NCBI GenBank assembly: GCA_964492595.1 | Contig: CAZBKY010000009.1 | Coordinates: 1-23,306, forward strand | Source: CAYNFP01 sp964492595 | GTDB taxonomy: Bacteria > Bacillota_I > Bacilli_A > RF39 > UBA660 | DNA length: 23,306 nucleotides | Reading direction: 5' to 3' | Part shown: piece after piece, positions 13,272 to 20,701 of the stretch | Layout of the letters: each line of letters begins with the position of its first letter | Numbering within the stretch: position 1 is the first letter of the stretch | Notes under the pieces: generated by a model | Told to the model about the DNA's origin: nothing | What the model saw: the letters and a program-made list of their open reading frames with translations, nothing else | Databases searched by the model: none | Translations under genes and position numbers: made by a program

Positions 13272-15473
13272 TTATTCTTCACTACCTTCTAATTTTATTA
13301 AAACATTTCTTGGTTTACTTCCCTGAGCTGGACCTACAACTCCTCTTTCTTCCATTAAGTCAACTATTCTGGCAGCTCTATTATATCCCAAATGATATTT
13401 TCTTTGAATTAAAGAGGCACTGATTTTACCAAGTTTTATGGCAAATTCCAAAATTTCATCATACAGAGGATCTTCAATTTCACCGCCCGTATCAAATGAA
13501 AGATTTGAATTTACATCATTTTTTTCTAAATTCATTAATTCTCCATCGTAGGCAGGCTTAGTATTTCTTTTTGCAGCATCCACTACTCTTTTTATTTCAT
13601 CATCGGATATCATACTTCCCTGTATACGAGTTGGTGCGATTGCATCCATAGGCCAAAAAAGCATATCTCCTTTGCCTAATAATTTTTCAGCTCCAGTTGA
13701 ATCAAGAATTGTTCTTGAATCAATACTTGAAGATACTGCAAAAGATAATCTTGTCGGAATATTTGATTTAATAAGCCCTGTAATAACATCTGTTGAAGGT
13801 CTTTGAGTAGCTACAATTAAATGAATACCTGCGGCTCTTGCCAGTTGAGTTATTCTGGTAATGGAATCCTCAACTTCTTTAGCAGCTACAAGCATTAAAT
13901 CTGCAAGTTCATCTATTATAACTAAAATATAAGGTAATTTCTGTTTCTTATCACCCGGATTTTTTCTATTCCATTTTTCCACATATTCATTGTAAGTCGC
14001 TAAACTTTTAGTGAATGACTCTTTAAAGATTTGATATCTCTTATCCATTTCACCAACTATTTTCTGAAGGGCAACCGCAGCCTTTTTAGGTTCAGTGACA
14101 ACAGGAATTAATAAATGAGGAATATCATCATACACATTTAATTCCACTTTTTTGGGATCTATTAATACAAGTTTTACTTCATCAGGTTTAGTTCTTAATA
14201 AAATTGTAGTAATAATATTATTTATACAGACACTTTTACCACTTCCTGTAGCTCCCGCTATTAACATATGGTGTGCTTTATTAATCTCTACAAACTCACT
14301 TTGTCCCATTATATTCATTCCTAGTGGGGCCACTAATTTATTTTCAACATATTTTTTAGGCATATCAAGCAAGACATCTTTCATAGAAACCGGACATAAA
14401 GCTGCATTGGGAATTTCAATACCAATTGTATTTTTTCCTGGTATGGGTGCTTGTATTCTAACTTCTTTTGCCGCTAAAGCTAAAGCAAGTTCTCTATTTA
14501 TACTTAAAACTTTGCTTACCTTAGTTCCTGGACTCAATTCAATTTCAAATTGTGTAACTGCGGGTCCTTGATGAACCTCTACAACTTTTCCCACAATATC
14601 AAAATCTTTAAAAGATCTCTCAATTATTTTAGTATTTGTTGTAATAAACTCTGTAGAATTTATTTTTCCAACTTTTTTAGCTGATTCCAATAAATCAATT
14701 GATGGAAGTACATAAGGTCTTTCTTCCCCTGGAATCATCTCTATCTGGTGTGAATATGAAGGTGTTTCATAATTTATTGGAGCCTCACGATGCTTTAAGT
14801 CATCCATACTGGTAATAATTACTCTTTTATCTATATCTTCAATTTCTTTTTGCTCTTCTTCAGCTTCTAACTTTAACTGTTTATTTACAAGATTTTTTTC
14901 CTTTAATTTTTTAAGCGGTTTAAATATGAATTTTAATATATTAACTAAATTTAAATCAAATAGCATTATAAGTCCAAAAGAAGCAAGAACTACCACTACA
15001 ACCTTAGTCCCCTCTATATCAAATAATTTAACAAACAATAAACTGAATATTGCACCTATTATTCCACCTCCTGTATTTCTAAGCTCTCCTATATCTTCAG
15101 AGGCCACCATAATATTATCTACAGTTGCTCTAAGCATTTCCTGCCCTTTCAAATTGGTATTTTCAATATAACCTAAATGAGAGAATAATAAAACAGCAAT
15201 AAGTATTGTGTATAGCCCAATAAGTCTAGCAGAAAACGGATTAGGTCCTTTCCTTTTAGCAAGTAAATAAATACCTAGTATTAAAGATAAAAACAACAAT
15301 AAAACATACCAGTTTCCAAACATGAAAACGGCAAATTTCTTAATAAGATCTCCCACTATACCGAAATTCCCAAATCCGATGATTCCTATTAAAATCAAAA
15401 ACAATCCTTCAAGTTCTTTGGTATATTGAAATCCCTTTTTAGGTTCTTCTTTTCTTGTCTTTTTCTTAGCCAT
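13272..15473 (-). CDS. ftsK: FtsK/SpoIIIE DNA translocase
   Basis: This septal ATPase pumps double-stranded DNA during division and, in spore formers, moves the chromosome into the forespore. At 733 residues it is close to SpoIIIE. It has four N-terminal transmembrane segments (about 22-41, 50-72, 82-102, 135-175), a charged linker, the alpha domain, the RecA-like beta domain with Walker A GATGSGKS (407-414) and Walker B VIIDELADL (about 518-526), the VATQRPSTDVITGLIK segment, and a C-terminal winged-helix gamma domain (SASLIQRKYHLGYNRAARIV, about 670-690) that reads polar DNA sequences. GAGGTG precedes the ATG at 15473, ten bases past the ezrA stop. With sporulation genes around it a SpoIIIE role is likely, but sequence alone does not separate it from FtsK/SftA. 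Confidence 0.96.
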   Translation of the reverse strand: MAKKKTRKEEPKKGFQYTKELEGLFLILIGIIGFGNFGIVGDLIKKFAVFMFGNWYVLLLFLSLILGIYLLAKRKGPNPFSARLIGLYTILIAVLLFSHLGYIENTNLKGQEMLRATVDNIMVASEDIGELRNTGGGIIGAIFSLLFVKLFDIEGTKVVVVVLASFGLIMLFDLNLVNILKFIFKPLKKLKEKNLVNKQLKLEAEEEQKEIEDIDKRVIITSMDDLKHREAPINYETPSYSHQIEMIPGEERPYVLPSIDLLESAKKVGKINSTEFITTNTKIIERSFKDFDIVGKVVEVHQGPAVTQFEIELSPGTKVSKVLSINRELALALAAKEVRIQAPIPGKNTIGIEIPNAALCPVSMKDVLLDMPKKYVENKLVAPLGMNIMGQSEFVEINKAHHMLIAGATGSGKSVCINNIITTILLRTKPDEVKLVLIDPKKVELNVYDDIPHLLIPVVTEPKKAAVALQKIVGEMDKRYQIFKESFTKSLATYNEYVEKWNRKNPGDKKQKLPYILVIIDELADLMLVAAKEVEDSITRITQLARAAGIHLIVATQRPSTDVITGLIKSNIPTRLSFAVSSSIDSRTILDSTGAEKLLGKGDMLFWPMDAIAPTRIQGSMISDDEIKRVVDAAKRNTKPAYDGELMNLEKNDVNSNLSFDTGGEIEDPLYDEILEFAIKLGKISASLIQRKYHLGYNRAARIVDLMEERGVVGPAQGSKPRNVLIKLEGSEE

Positions 15474-15483
15474 AATTCACCTC

Positions 15484-17202
15484 TTAATCCTGATATACAC
15501 TCATTAATTTTTTATGTATACCGGGTTCGACTATATTTAATGTGTTTATGATTATTTCTAAAGATGACTTGTAGTTTCCCTTGAAAAACTCTTTTTCTGC
15601 TTTATTAAGACCGCTATCTATCTCTTTGTAATTACTTCTGTATCTATTGCCATAAACAATCGATAGTTCAGCCATTGATGCGGTTTTGAATGTTTCATTA
15701 CATGTATTATATAATTTCAATGCCAAATCCCTGGCAGTGTCAACTCTGGTATTTAACGTTTTAATTGAAATAGGCTTTTTTTCAAGTTCTTTTACAATTT
15801 CTATAATAGCATCAGATGATTCTGCCAGTTCAACATAATATTTTTTAGGAATTACAGGAAGTTTAAATTCTTTAATTCTATATTTCGAAGATTTTAATAT
15901 TTCTCTAATCTCAAGTAATTGCTCTCTTGCTCTTATCTCATCTTCTTTCAAGCTTCCTAAATTTCTAAGTGTTGTTTCTAAATTATCCTCTACATTAGTA
16001 ATTTTAACAGATAACATCTCACAACTGTTGTATAATTTTGAAAAAGGTATTATTTTTGTTTGAGTTCTATCTGCAAGTAATTTGTATTCATCTCTTAGTT
16101 TTATTAATTCTTTTCTGATTCCCTCAATCAGTTTTAATTCATTATCACTTAAATCATAAGAAGATTTTAAATCATTTATCTCCAAATACAGGTTTTTAAT
16201 AAGTTTAAACATTCTTGATAATTTATCATTTATTATAAAAATATTTTGTTCATATAATTTTTTACTAGTTCTTTCCTTTTCAAAATCCGAATATAGGGAT
16301 TCAAAATAATCCAGCATTGTTTTTAATTCAAAAATAGAATCTTCCAAATTCAAAACATTTAATCTGTCAAATATATCACTTAGTTTTTTATTTGTCTCTT
16401 CTATATTGTAGTCAATATTTAAATATTCAAGGTTGTAGCCATCTTTTACCATCTTTTTGTATATATTTTTTATTTCATTTATTTTTTTAGGTATTACTAT
16501 TTTTCCCATAAATAAAATTGTAGGTGCTTCATCAACAACCATTTTTATATTTTGTATAAGATTAGAGACACCTCTTACAATTTTACCAATATTCTCATAT
16601 TCTTTTTTGTCCATTGCAGACTCAAAAGCTGATAAGAGTTTATCTATATTTTCAAACTGTAATTCTATTGGACCTTTTGCATCTTTATAGTCTCCTTTAG
16701 TTTTGTTATACTTTGTTATTATTTCCCTATAAATAGATTTGAGTCTAGTAATAGCTTCTCTATTCCTTTTTTCAGATAGAGTAATTTCTCTTATTTCTTC
16801 AACTAAGAAGTCTATTTTTGCTTTTAAATAATATATTTCAAGTTCATATTTAGGAATTAAAACATCAAGTTTTTTAAAACTGTTTTTTTCAAGTAAGCCA
16901 TCAAGTTCTAAAAAATCATCTGTTAATTTTGGGAGTTCATTAATTTTCACTTCATTAAATCTTTTATTCCAGTTGTCAAATTTATTTTGTAAAAATTTAT
17001 TGTTTATTAAACTTTCAACCTGGCTTAACTCCTGCATTATTGTCGGAGAAATTATCATGTTTTTTTCTGTTTCTAATTTATTTATTTCTTCTTTATATTT
17101 GTTTTTAGTTTTTGAATGTACTAAAACAAGAACAATCACAATTAAAACTGCTCCTATAAGGATTATTCCGCCAAGTATTAAAAATAATGTAGTCTTATCC
17201 AT
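15484..17202 (-). CDS. ezrA: EzrA septation ring regulator
   Basis: EzrA is a membrane-anchored, spectrin-like protein of Bacilli that binds FtsZ, limits extra Z rings and takes part in the divisome. The 572-residue protein has one N-terminal transmembrane helix (about 5-28) with the N-terminus outside, and then alpha-helical coiled coil throughout with almost no cysteine or tryptophan. The segments FDNWNKRFNEVKINELPKL and LDVLIPKYELEIYYLKAKID correspond to the first EzrA repeat. Length matches the family (about 560-570). An AGAAGGTAG site precedes the ATG at 17202. It heads the run ezrA-ftsK-deoD-ymfF-ymfH. Its presence places the organism in or near class Bacilli. Confidence 0.92.
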   Translation of the reverse strand: MDKTTLFLILGGIILIGAVLIVIVLVLVHSKTKNKYKEEINKLETEKNMIISPTIMQELSQVESLINNKFLQNKFDNWNKRFNEVKINELPKLTDDFLELDGLLEKNSFKKLDVLIPKYELEIYYLKAKIDFLVEEIREITLSEKRNREAITRLKSIYREIITKYNKTKGDYKDAKGPIELQFENIDKLLSAFESAMDKKEYENIGKIVRGVSNLIQNIKMVVDEAPTILFMGKIVIPKKINEIKNIYKKMVKDGYNLEYLNIDYNIEETNKKLSDIFDRLNVLNLEDSIFELKTMLDYFESLYSDFEKERTSKKLYEQNIFIINDKLSRMFKLIKNLYLEINDLKSSYDLSDNELKLIEGIRKELIKLRDEYKLLADRTQTKIIPFSKLYNSCEMLSVKITNVEDNLETTLRNLGSLKEDEIRAREQLLEIREILKSSKYRIKEFKLPVIPKKYYVELAESSDAIIEIVKELEKKPISIKTLNTRVDTARDLALKLYNTCNETFKTASMAELSIVYGNRYRSNYKEIDSGLNKAEKEFFKGNYKSSLEIIINTLNIVEPGIHKKLMSVYQD

Positions 17203-17220
17203 ATCTACCTTCTATATGTA

Positions 17221-17229
17221 ATTTTATCA
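17221..17229 (-). promoter_or_regulatory. Possible extended -10 promoter of ezrA
   Basis: The minus strand reads TGATAAAAT (TGN-TAAAAT) 19 bases before the ezrA start. The -35 region (TTTTAA) is poor. It would give a very short leader that still includes the ribosome binding site. Confidence 0.35.
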
Positions 17230-17288
17230 TAGATAATAAACATTTAAAAGGTGTTTTTAAAAAAAGATACTATTAAAAAAAGTAAATG

Positions 17289-17573
17289 TTATACTGTATA
17301 AACACTTACCTGTTTTTTATCTCTTCCTTTTCTTTCGAACTTAACTATTCCAGTTATTTTTGCATATAATGTGTGATCTTTTCCTATTCCAGTGTTATTC
17401 CCCGGATATATTTTTGTACCTCTTTGTCTATATATTATAGAACCAGCTTTAACAAGTTCACCATCACTTGCCTTAGCACCAAGTCTGCGTCCAGCGGAAT
17501 CTCTTCCATTTTTGGTAGACCCAACACCTTTCTTAGATGCGAATAGTTGTATATTTAATTTTAAAAATTGCAT
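17289..17573 (-). CDS. rpmA: 50S ribosomal protein L27 with cleavable N-terminus
   Basis: L27 reaches the peptidyl transferase centre with its N-terminal tail. The 94-residue precursor begins MQFLKLNIQLF followed by ASKKGVGSTKNGRDS, the standard L27 core. The extension matches the Bacillota form, removed after the phenylalanine (LF|A) by Prp, and here the prp gene lies immediately upstream. The rest is typical (GRRLGAKASDGELVKAGSII; RGTKIYPGNNTGIGKDHTLY). A GGAGG site inside the end of prp precedes the ATG at 17573, one base past the prp stop. It is the last gene of rplU-prp-rpmA. Confidence 0.98.
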   Translation of the reverse strand: MQFLKLNIQLFASKKGVGSTKNGRDSAGRRLGAKASDGELVKAGSIIYRQRGTKIYPGNNTGIGKDHTLYAKITGIVKFERKGRDKKQVSVYTV

Positions 17574-17574
17574 T

Positions 17575-17871
17575 TTATTCCTCCATCAATTTAATATTTT
17601 TATTATATTTTTCTTCAAGTTCTCTAAACATTCCAATCATATTGTTCAATAATTTGTTGGTAATATCATCTTTCTTAAGGTTTTTTATAATATTATTTTC
17701 ATAAGTAATTGCATTTTTATCAAAAGATAGTATAGCATTTACTGTAGTTATATATATAGAAGATGCAGAAGAGCACACTATATCTTTTCCTGGCACATCA
17801 TATTTTGTATGACCTTTTAAAACTACATTTTCAATAATATCATTAACCTTTTTATATTTTACTTTTAACAT
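17575..17871 (-). CDS. prp: Ribosomal-processing cysteine protease Prp
   Basis: Prp removes the N-terminal extension of L27, without which functional ribosomes cannot form. The 98-residue protein has the catalytic pair H21 (KGHTKYDVPG) and C33 (DIVCSSAS), in the family pattern GHA..G.DIVCAA. It lies between rplU and rpmA with one-base gaps on both sides, the standard Bacillota order (ysxB in B. subtilis). The ATG at 17871 comes one base after the rplU stop (TAATATG) with only a weak ribosome binding site, so translational coupling is likely. Confidence 0.93.
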   Translation of the reverse strand: MLKVKYKKVNDIIENVVLKGHTKYDVPGKDIVCSSASSIYITTVNAILSFDKNAITYENNIIKNLKKDDITNKLLNNMIGMFRELEEKYNKNIKLMEE

Positions 17872-17872
17872 A

Positions 17873-18175
17873 TTATTTCACTTCAATTTTTTTGATAATA
17901 AGTTTAGTATAAGGTTGTCTATGTCCCTGAGTTTTTCTATATTTCTTTTTAGGTTTGTATTTAAACACTTTTATTTTTTTACTTTTTCCATGCTTTAATA
18001 CTTCAGCGACTACTTTAGCACCTTTAACAAAAGGGTTTCCCACTTTTTCATCAACATATAAAACTTCGTTAAATTCAATTTGTTTTCCGGCTTCAACATC
18101 TAGTTTTTCAACAAAAATTTCATCATTTTCGCTTACTAAATATTGTTTTCCTCCAGTAATAAAAATTGCTTTCAT
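17873..18175 (-). CDS. rplU: 50S ribosomal protein L21
   Basis: L21 binds 23S rRNA together with L20. The 100-residue protein begins MKAIFITGGKQYLVSENDEI and ends with the typical GHRQPYTKLIIKKIE. The upstream in-frame TTG at 18193 is part of the leader, because AAGGAGGG (18183-18190) lies between it and the ATG at 18175; the ATG is therefore the start and the length matches the family. It leads rplU-prp-rpmA behind a strong promoter and a structured leader. Confidence 0.97.
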   Translation of the reverse strand: MKAIFITGGKQYLVSENDEIFVEKLDVEAGKQIEFNEVLYVDEKVGNPFVKGAKVVAEVLKHGKSKKIKVFKYKPKKKYRKTQGHRQPYTKLIIKKIEVK

Positions 18176-18267
18176 TATTTTTCCCTCCTTCAATCAGACT
18201 CGCCTTTAAGGTGCTTGACAGCTTGTAAACCTTTTTAGTGCGGTTGTAGAGAAAGACTTCTACAAAC
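18176..18267 (-). ncRNA. L21 leader RNA (putative)
   Basis: The 5' leader of rplU is about 90 bases and structured. A hairpin TTGTAGA/TCTACAA (plus 18259-18265 and 18244-18250) lies near the 5' end, a second element pairs AAGGT with ACCTT, and AGGCGAGTCTGATTGAAGGAGGG leads to the start codon in two joined parts (AGGCGAGTCTGATTG, AAGGAGGG). This resembles the Bacillota L21 leader family, thought to let L21 control its own operon. Assignment is from memory of the family's 3' part. Confidence 0.6.
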
Positions 18268-18273
18268 AAGAAG

Positions 18274-18302
18274 ATTTTAACATACTTGATGCTTCAAGTC
18301 AA
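18274..18302 (-). promoter_or_regulatory. Promoter of rplU-prp-rpmA
   Basis: The minus strand has TTGACT (plus 18297-18302), 17 bases and TAAAAT (plus 18274-18279), the best vegetative promoter in the window, as expected for a ribosomal protein operon. Confidence 0.8.
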
Positions 18303-18377
18303 ATAAAACTTAACATCTTCAGCTATAAAGTTCATTTTACTTTCTCTTCAGTTTTTTTATTATAAATAATATGTAAT

Positions 18378-19268
18378 TCATTTCCCAACTAATTCAAATG
18401 TTGAATGTTCAATATTCTGCTTTTTATTATAATTAATTATATTTTTGTTAACTCTTTTTGATACTGTTATACCAATCGTTGGATTATAAAATGGTTTTTT
18501 AATATTTGAATCATAATATTTAACATAAAATTCAATTTGACCGATATCTTTAATAGTTAATTCTTTTAATTTAAGTTCAATAATCACATAACATGCTAAT
18601 TCTGTATTAAAGAAAACCAAATCTGGTCTTAATATTTTATTATCGATTTTAATTGGTACTTCACTACCAGCAAAACAAAAACCTACTCCTAGTTCAACCA
18701 TGGGTTTTTCAAGCTGTTCTAACATAAATTTCTTTAGTGCCTTTTCTGTAATTTTGCCAATTGACTTAGTAATAGTTATTAATATTGGATCTTTAATCAT
18801 ATCTAATATATCAAAGTTGTTTTCATTAGTATCATTAATATATTTTAATTTAATATTATCTTTTTCTACTAATCTTTCATAAGCATTTGATTTCATGTAT
18901 TTAATGAGTTGTCTAACACTAAAGTTATGTTCGATACAAGAATTAAGATAATAATTTCTTTTATTTTCATCTTTTATTGGCAATATTTCTCTAAATATAG
19001 ACCAACTCAATTCTCGCCACACTGTGGCGACTTTTGGAAAAGCTAAATATAATTGACGCATTCTAAATAAATTCTTATAATCAAAACCTTTTCCATATTC
19101 ATTAACTAATTTAACTGAATATTCTTTAATCAATTGATTACCATATTTAGCTCTTTCTTTTCCACCTTGTGCTTCAATTAATTCTTTACCAACATTATAA
19201 TAAGTGATTAAAGTGAGATAATTATTACTTATTTCATTTTTTTTATGTATCCTACTGCTGAAGTCTCC
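18378..19268 (-). pseudogene. DUF1016 (YhcG-like) nuclease gene lacking its start
   Basis: The reading frame from TTG 19133 gives 251 residues of a DUF1016 protein: helical N-terminal part (EYGKGFDYKNLFRMRQLYL, LSWSIFREILPIKDENKRNY) and a C-terminal PD-(D/E)XK nuclease core with P170-D171 (LRPDLVFF) and E186-x-K188 (VIIELKLKEL), followed by the GQIEFYVKYYD helix. But the similarity continues in frame upstream of TTG 19133 (SNNYLTLITYYNVGKELIEA, then a YG segment) to about 19240, where there is no ATG, GTG or TTG, and an in-frame TAG closes the frame at 19269-19271. TTG 19133 has no ribosome binding site. The gene has therefore lost its 5' end, or carries a one-base deletion in an eight-A run at 19237-19244. 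The catalytic residues remain intact. DUF1016 proteins are common in mobile and defence-rich regions; a function here is unproven. Confidence 0.8.
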
Positions 19269-19315
19269 CTAAAGTTAGTTAATGCAAGGCCAACACCACA
19301 CAGACCATATTACTA
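19261..19315. other. GC-richer patch between the two DUF1016 genes
   Basis: This stretch (with ggccaacaccacacagacc) is clearly richer in G+C than its surroundings. On the minus strand one frame reads GLALTNFRETSAVGYIKKMK before a stop, running into the A8 tract at the broken start of the neighbouring gene; on the plus strand another short frame is open. I cannot identify either, and it may be a scar of an insertion or deletion. Confidence 0.35.
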
Positions 19316-19327
19316 AATAAAAAACAG

Positions 19328-20329
19328 CTATAAATCTCTATTATCTAATTTTAAGTTTTTGGTTTTCAATAATATAATTTTATTATTATTAATTATCTTT
19401 AATAATTCTTTTTCTTTTGGAATTTCATTTAAATATTTAATTTGATAAATGCCATCATTTTCAATTAATCTTAAATCTTTAGTCTCGCATAATATTAATC
19501 CCGTAACGTTAGTTTCCTTATTTTTTATATATGCACTAAAACACTCGATATATAACTGCATTTGCATAATATCATGATTAGTTACTTTATTTATCTTTAA
19601 ATCAACCAAAATAAAAGTATTAGTTTCATAATCTAGAAAAACTAAATCCACTTTATGAATTAAACCATTAATATTAATTTTGTATTGCCTTTCGTAAAAA
19701 GTTACAATATTGCCAATTTCTTTTTTAAAGCTCGAAATATTTTTTACAATCTCATCTTCTAATTCCTTTTCGGTACGTTTTTTATTAGAAATATTTAGTA
19801 TTAACGGATCTCTTAAAGTTTTTTCTATTTTATTTCTTATATTACCTTTTTTCTGAGTAATAATTGTTCTTTCATAAGATTTTGACTTAATATCTTTTCT
19901 AATCTCTTTGATTGTTAGTTTCTTATTTTCAACTTCGTTTATATAATAAATTATTTCGTCAAAATGATTTAAATTTAGTATTTCTATCATATGACTCCAA
20001 GTTAAATTTTTACTTGTAGATTTTCCAGACGTCTGGAATTTTGGAAATATTTCATAAAACTTAATTGCATAGTAAATATTACTTTTATTAAATCCGGTAC
20101 CACGTTTTAAATGCAATTCATTCACAAAGTTTTTAATAACACTTTCACCATATTGAGAATTATTATTATTTTTGTAATCTACAATCATTTTTCCAATGTT
20201 AAAATACATAGTAATTATTTCATTTTTAATATTATTAACAGTAGTTTCGATTATAGTATTTGCTTTATTTATTAGTATTTTTACATCTTTTTCTATTGTG
20301 ACATTCTTATCAACTACAGCATTTTTCAA
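19328..20329 (-). CDS. DUF1016 (YhcG-like) PD-(D/E)XK nuclease family protein
   Basis: A full-length, 333-residue DUF1016 protein. The helical N-terminal domain contains the family pattern MYFNIGKMI (41-49), QYGESVIKNFVNELHLKRGTG and LTWSHMIEIL (109-118). The C-terminal domain is a restriction-endonuclease fold, with D228 (KVDLVFLD), D243-x-K245 (VDLKI) in place of the more usual E-x-K, and the QMQLYIECFSAY helix. The start is TTG at 20329 with a weak GGGGGAAG upstream; the next methionine (41) would remove part of the domain. It diverges widely in sequence from the adjacent DUF1016 copy, so this is not a recent duplication. It follows a Bro-N remnant. Role unknown; such proteins occur in defence and mobile contexts. 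Confidence 0.85.
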   Translation of the reverse strand: MKNAVVDKNVTIEKDVKILINKANTIIETTVNNIKNEIITMYFNIGKMIVDYKNNNNSQYGESVIKNFVNELHLKRGTGFNKSNIYYAIKFYEIFPKFQTSGKSTSKNLTWSHMIEILNLNHFDEIIYYINEVENKKLTIKEIRKDIKSKSYERTIITQKKGNIRNKIEKTLRDPLILNISNKKRTEKELEDEIVKNISSFKKEIGNIVTFYERQYKININGLIHKVDLVFLDYETNTFILVDLKINKVTNHDIMQMQLYIECFSAYIKNKETNVTGLILCETKDLRLIENDGIYQIKYLNEIPKEKELLKIINNNKIILLKTKNLKLDNRDL

Positions 20330-20350
20330 TTTATCTTCCCCCTAACTACA

Positions 20351-20585
20351 CTAATTCAACAAAATTCGATAAAACATATTGTGGACGTGTTCTATATTGC
20401 TCATATTATCTCTTATGTTTCTATTCTTATCTACTCCTTTTATATTCTTTTAAACTCACTCCAATATCTTCTTGGATTAACACTATCAGTAAGTGCATAT
20501 ATAGCATCAACTACACTAAAGTAGAACTTATTATCCTTCCGATTTTTCTTATTTCTTTTTCCTCAAACAATGCTAATTTATTCAT
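20351..20585 (-). pseudogene. Bro-N antirepressor-family remnant, frameshifted and deleted
   Basis: The minus strand starts ATG (20585) behind AAGGGTAG and encodes MNKLALFEEKEIRKI, the usual start of Bro-N phage-antirepressor-like proteins. After the ATC codon (20541-20543) one base is missing; the next frame reads DNKFYFSVVDAIYALTDS then VNPRRYWSEFKRI, the core Bro-N signature, and stops. A third piece, NIRDNMSNIEHVHNMF, resembles the C-terminal segment of the same proteins (NLRDNMTNIELVLNM-like), so most of the middle is deleted. What remains cannot make a working protein. It fills most of the gap 20330-20692. Confidence 0.85.
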
Positions 20586-20648
20586 AACTACTACCCTTCT
20601 ATATTTATTATAAGAAGCTTTTTTCTATAACTCTTTTTTATTTTAAAA

Positions 20649-20677
20649 TTGTTGTGTTGTTAAAAATGTGATATTAT
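20649..20677 (+). promoter_or_regulatory. Promoter of the FAD oxidoreductase gene
   Basis: TTGTTG (20649-20654), 17 bases and TATTAT (20672-20677), with the start codon 25 bases after the -10 box, so the leader is short. Confidence 0.5.
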
Positions 20678-20701
20678 TATTTTGGAAGTAAGGTGTTAAG
20701 T

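Noticed and set aside
14152..14571. 139-codon plus-strand frame inside ftsK
   Set aside because: Antisense to the conserved ATPase domain; no start signal or family resemblance.
18183..18193. TTG at 18193 as the L21 start
   Set aside because: The added residues are encoded by the ribosome binding site itself; the ATG at 18175 gives the family length.
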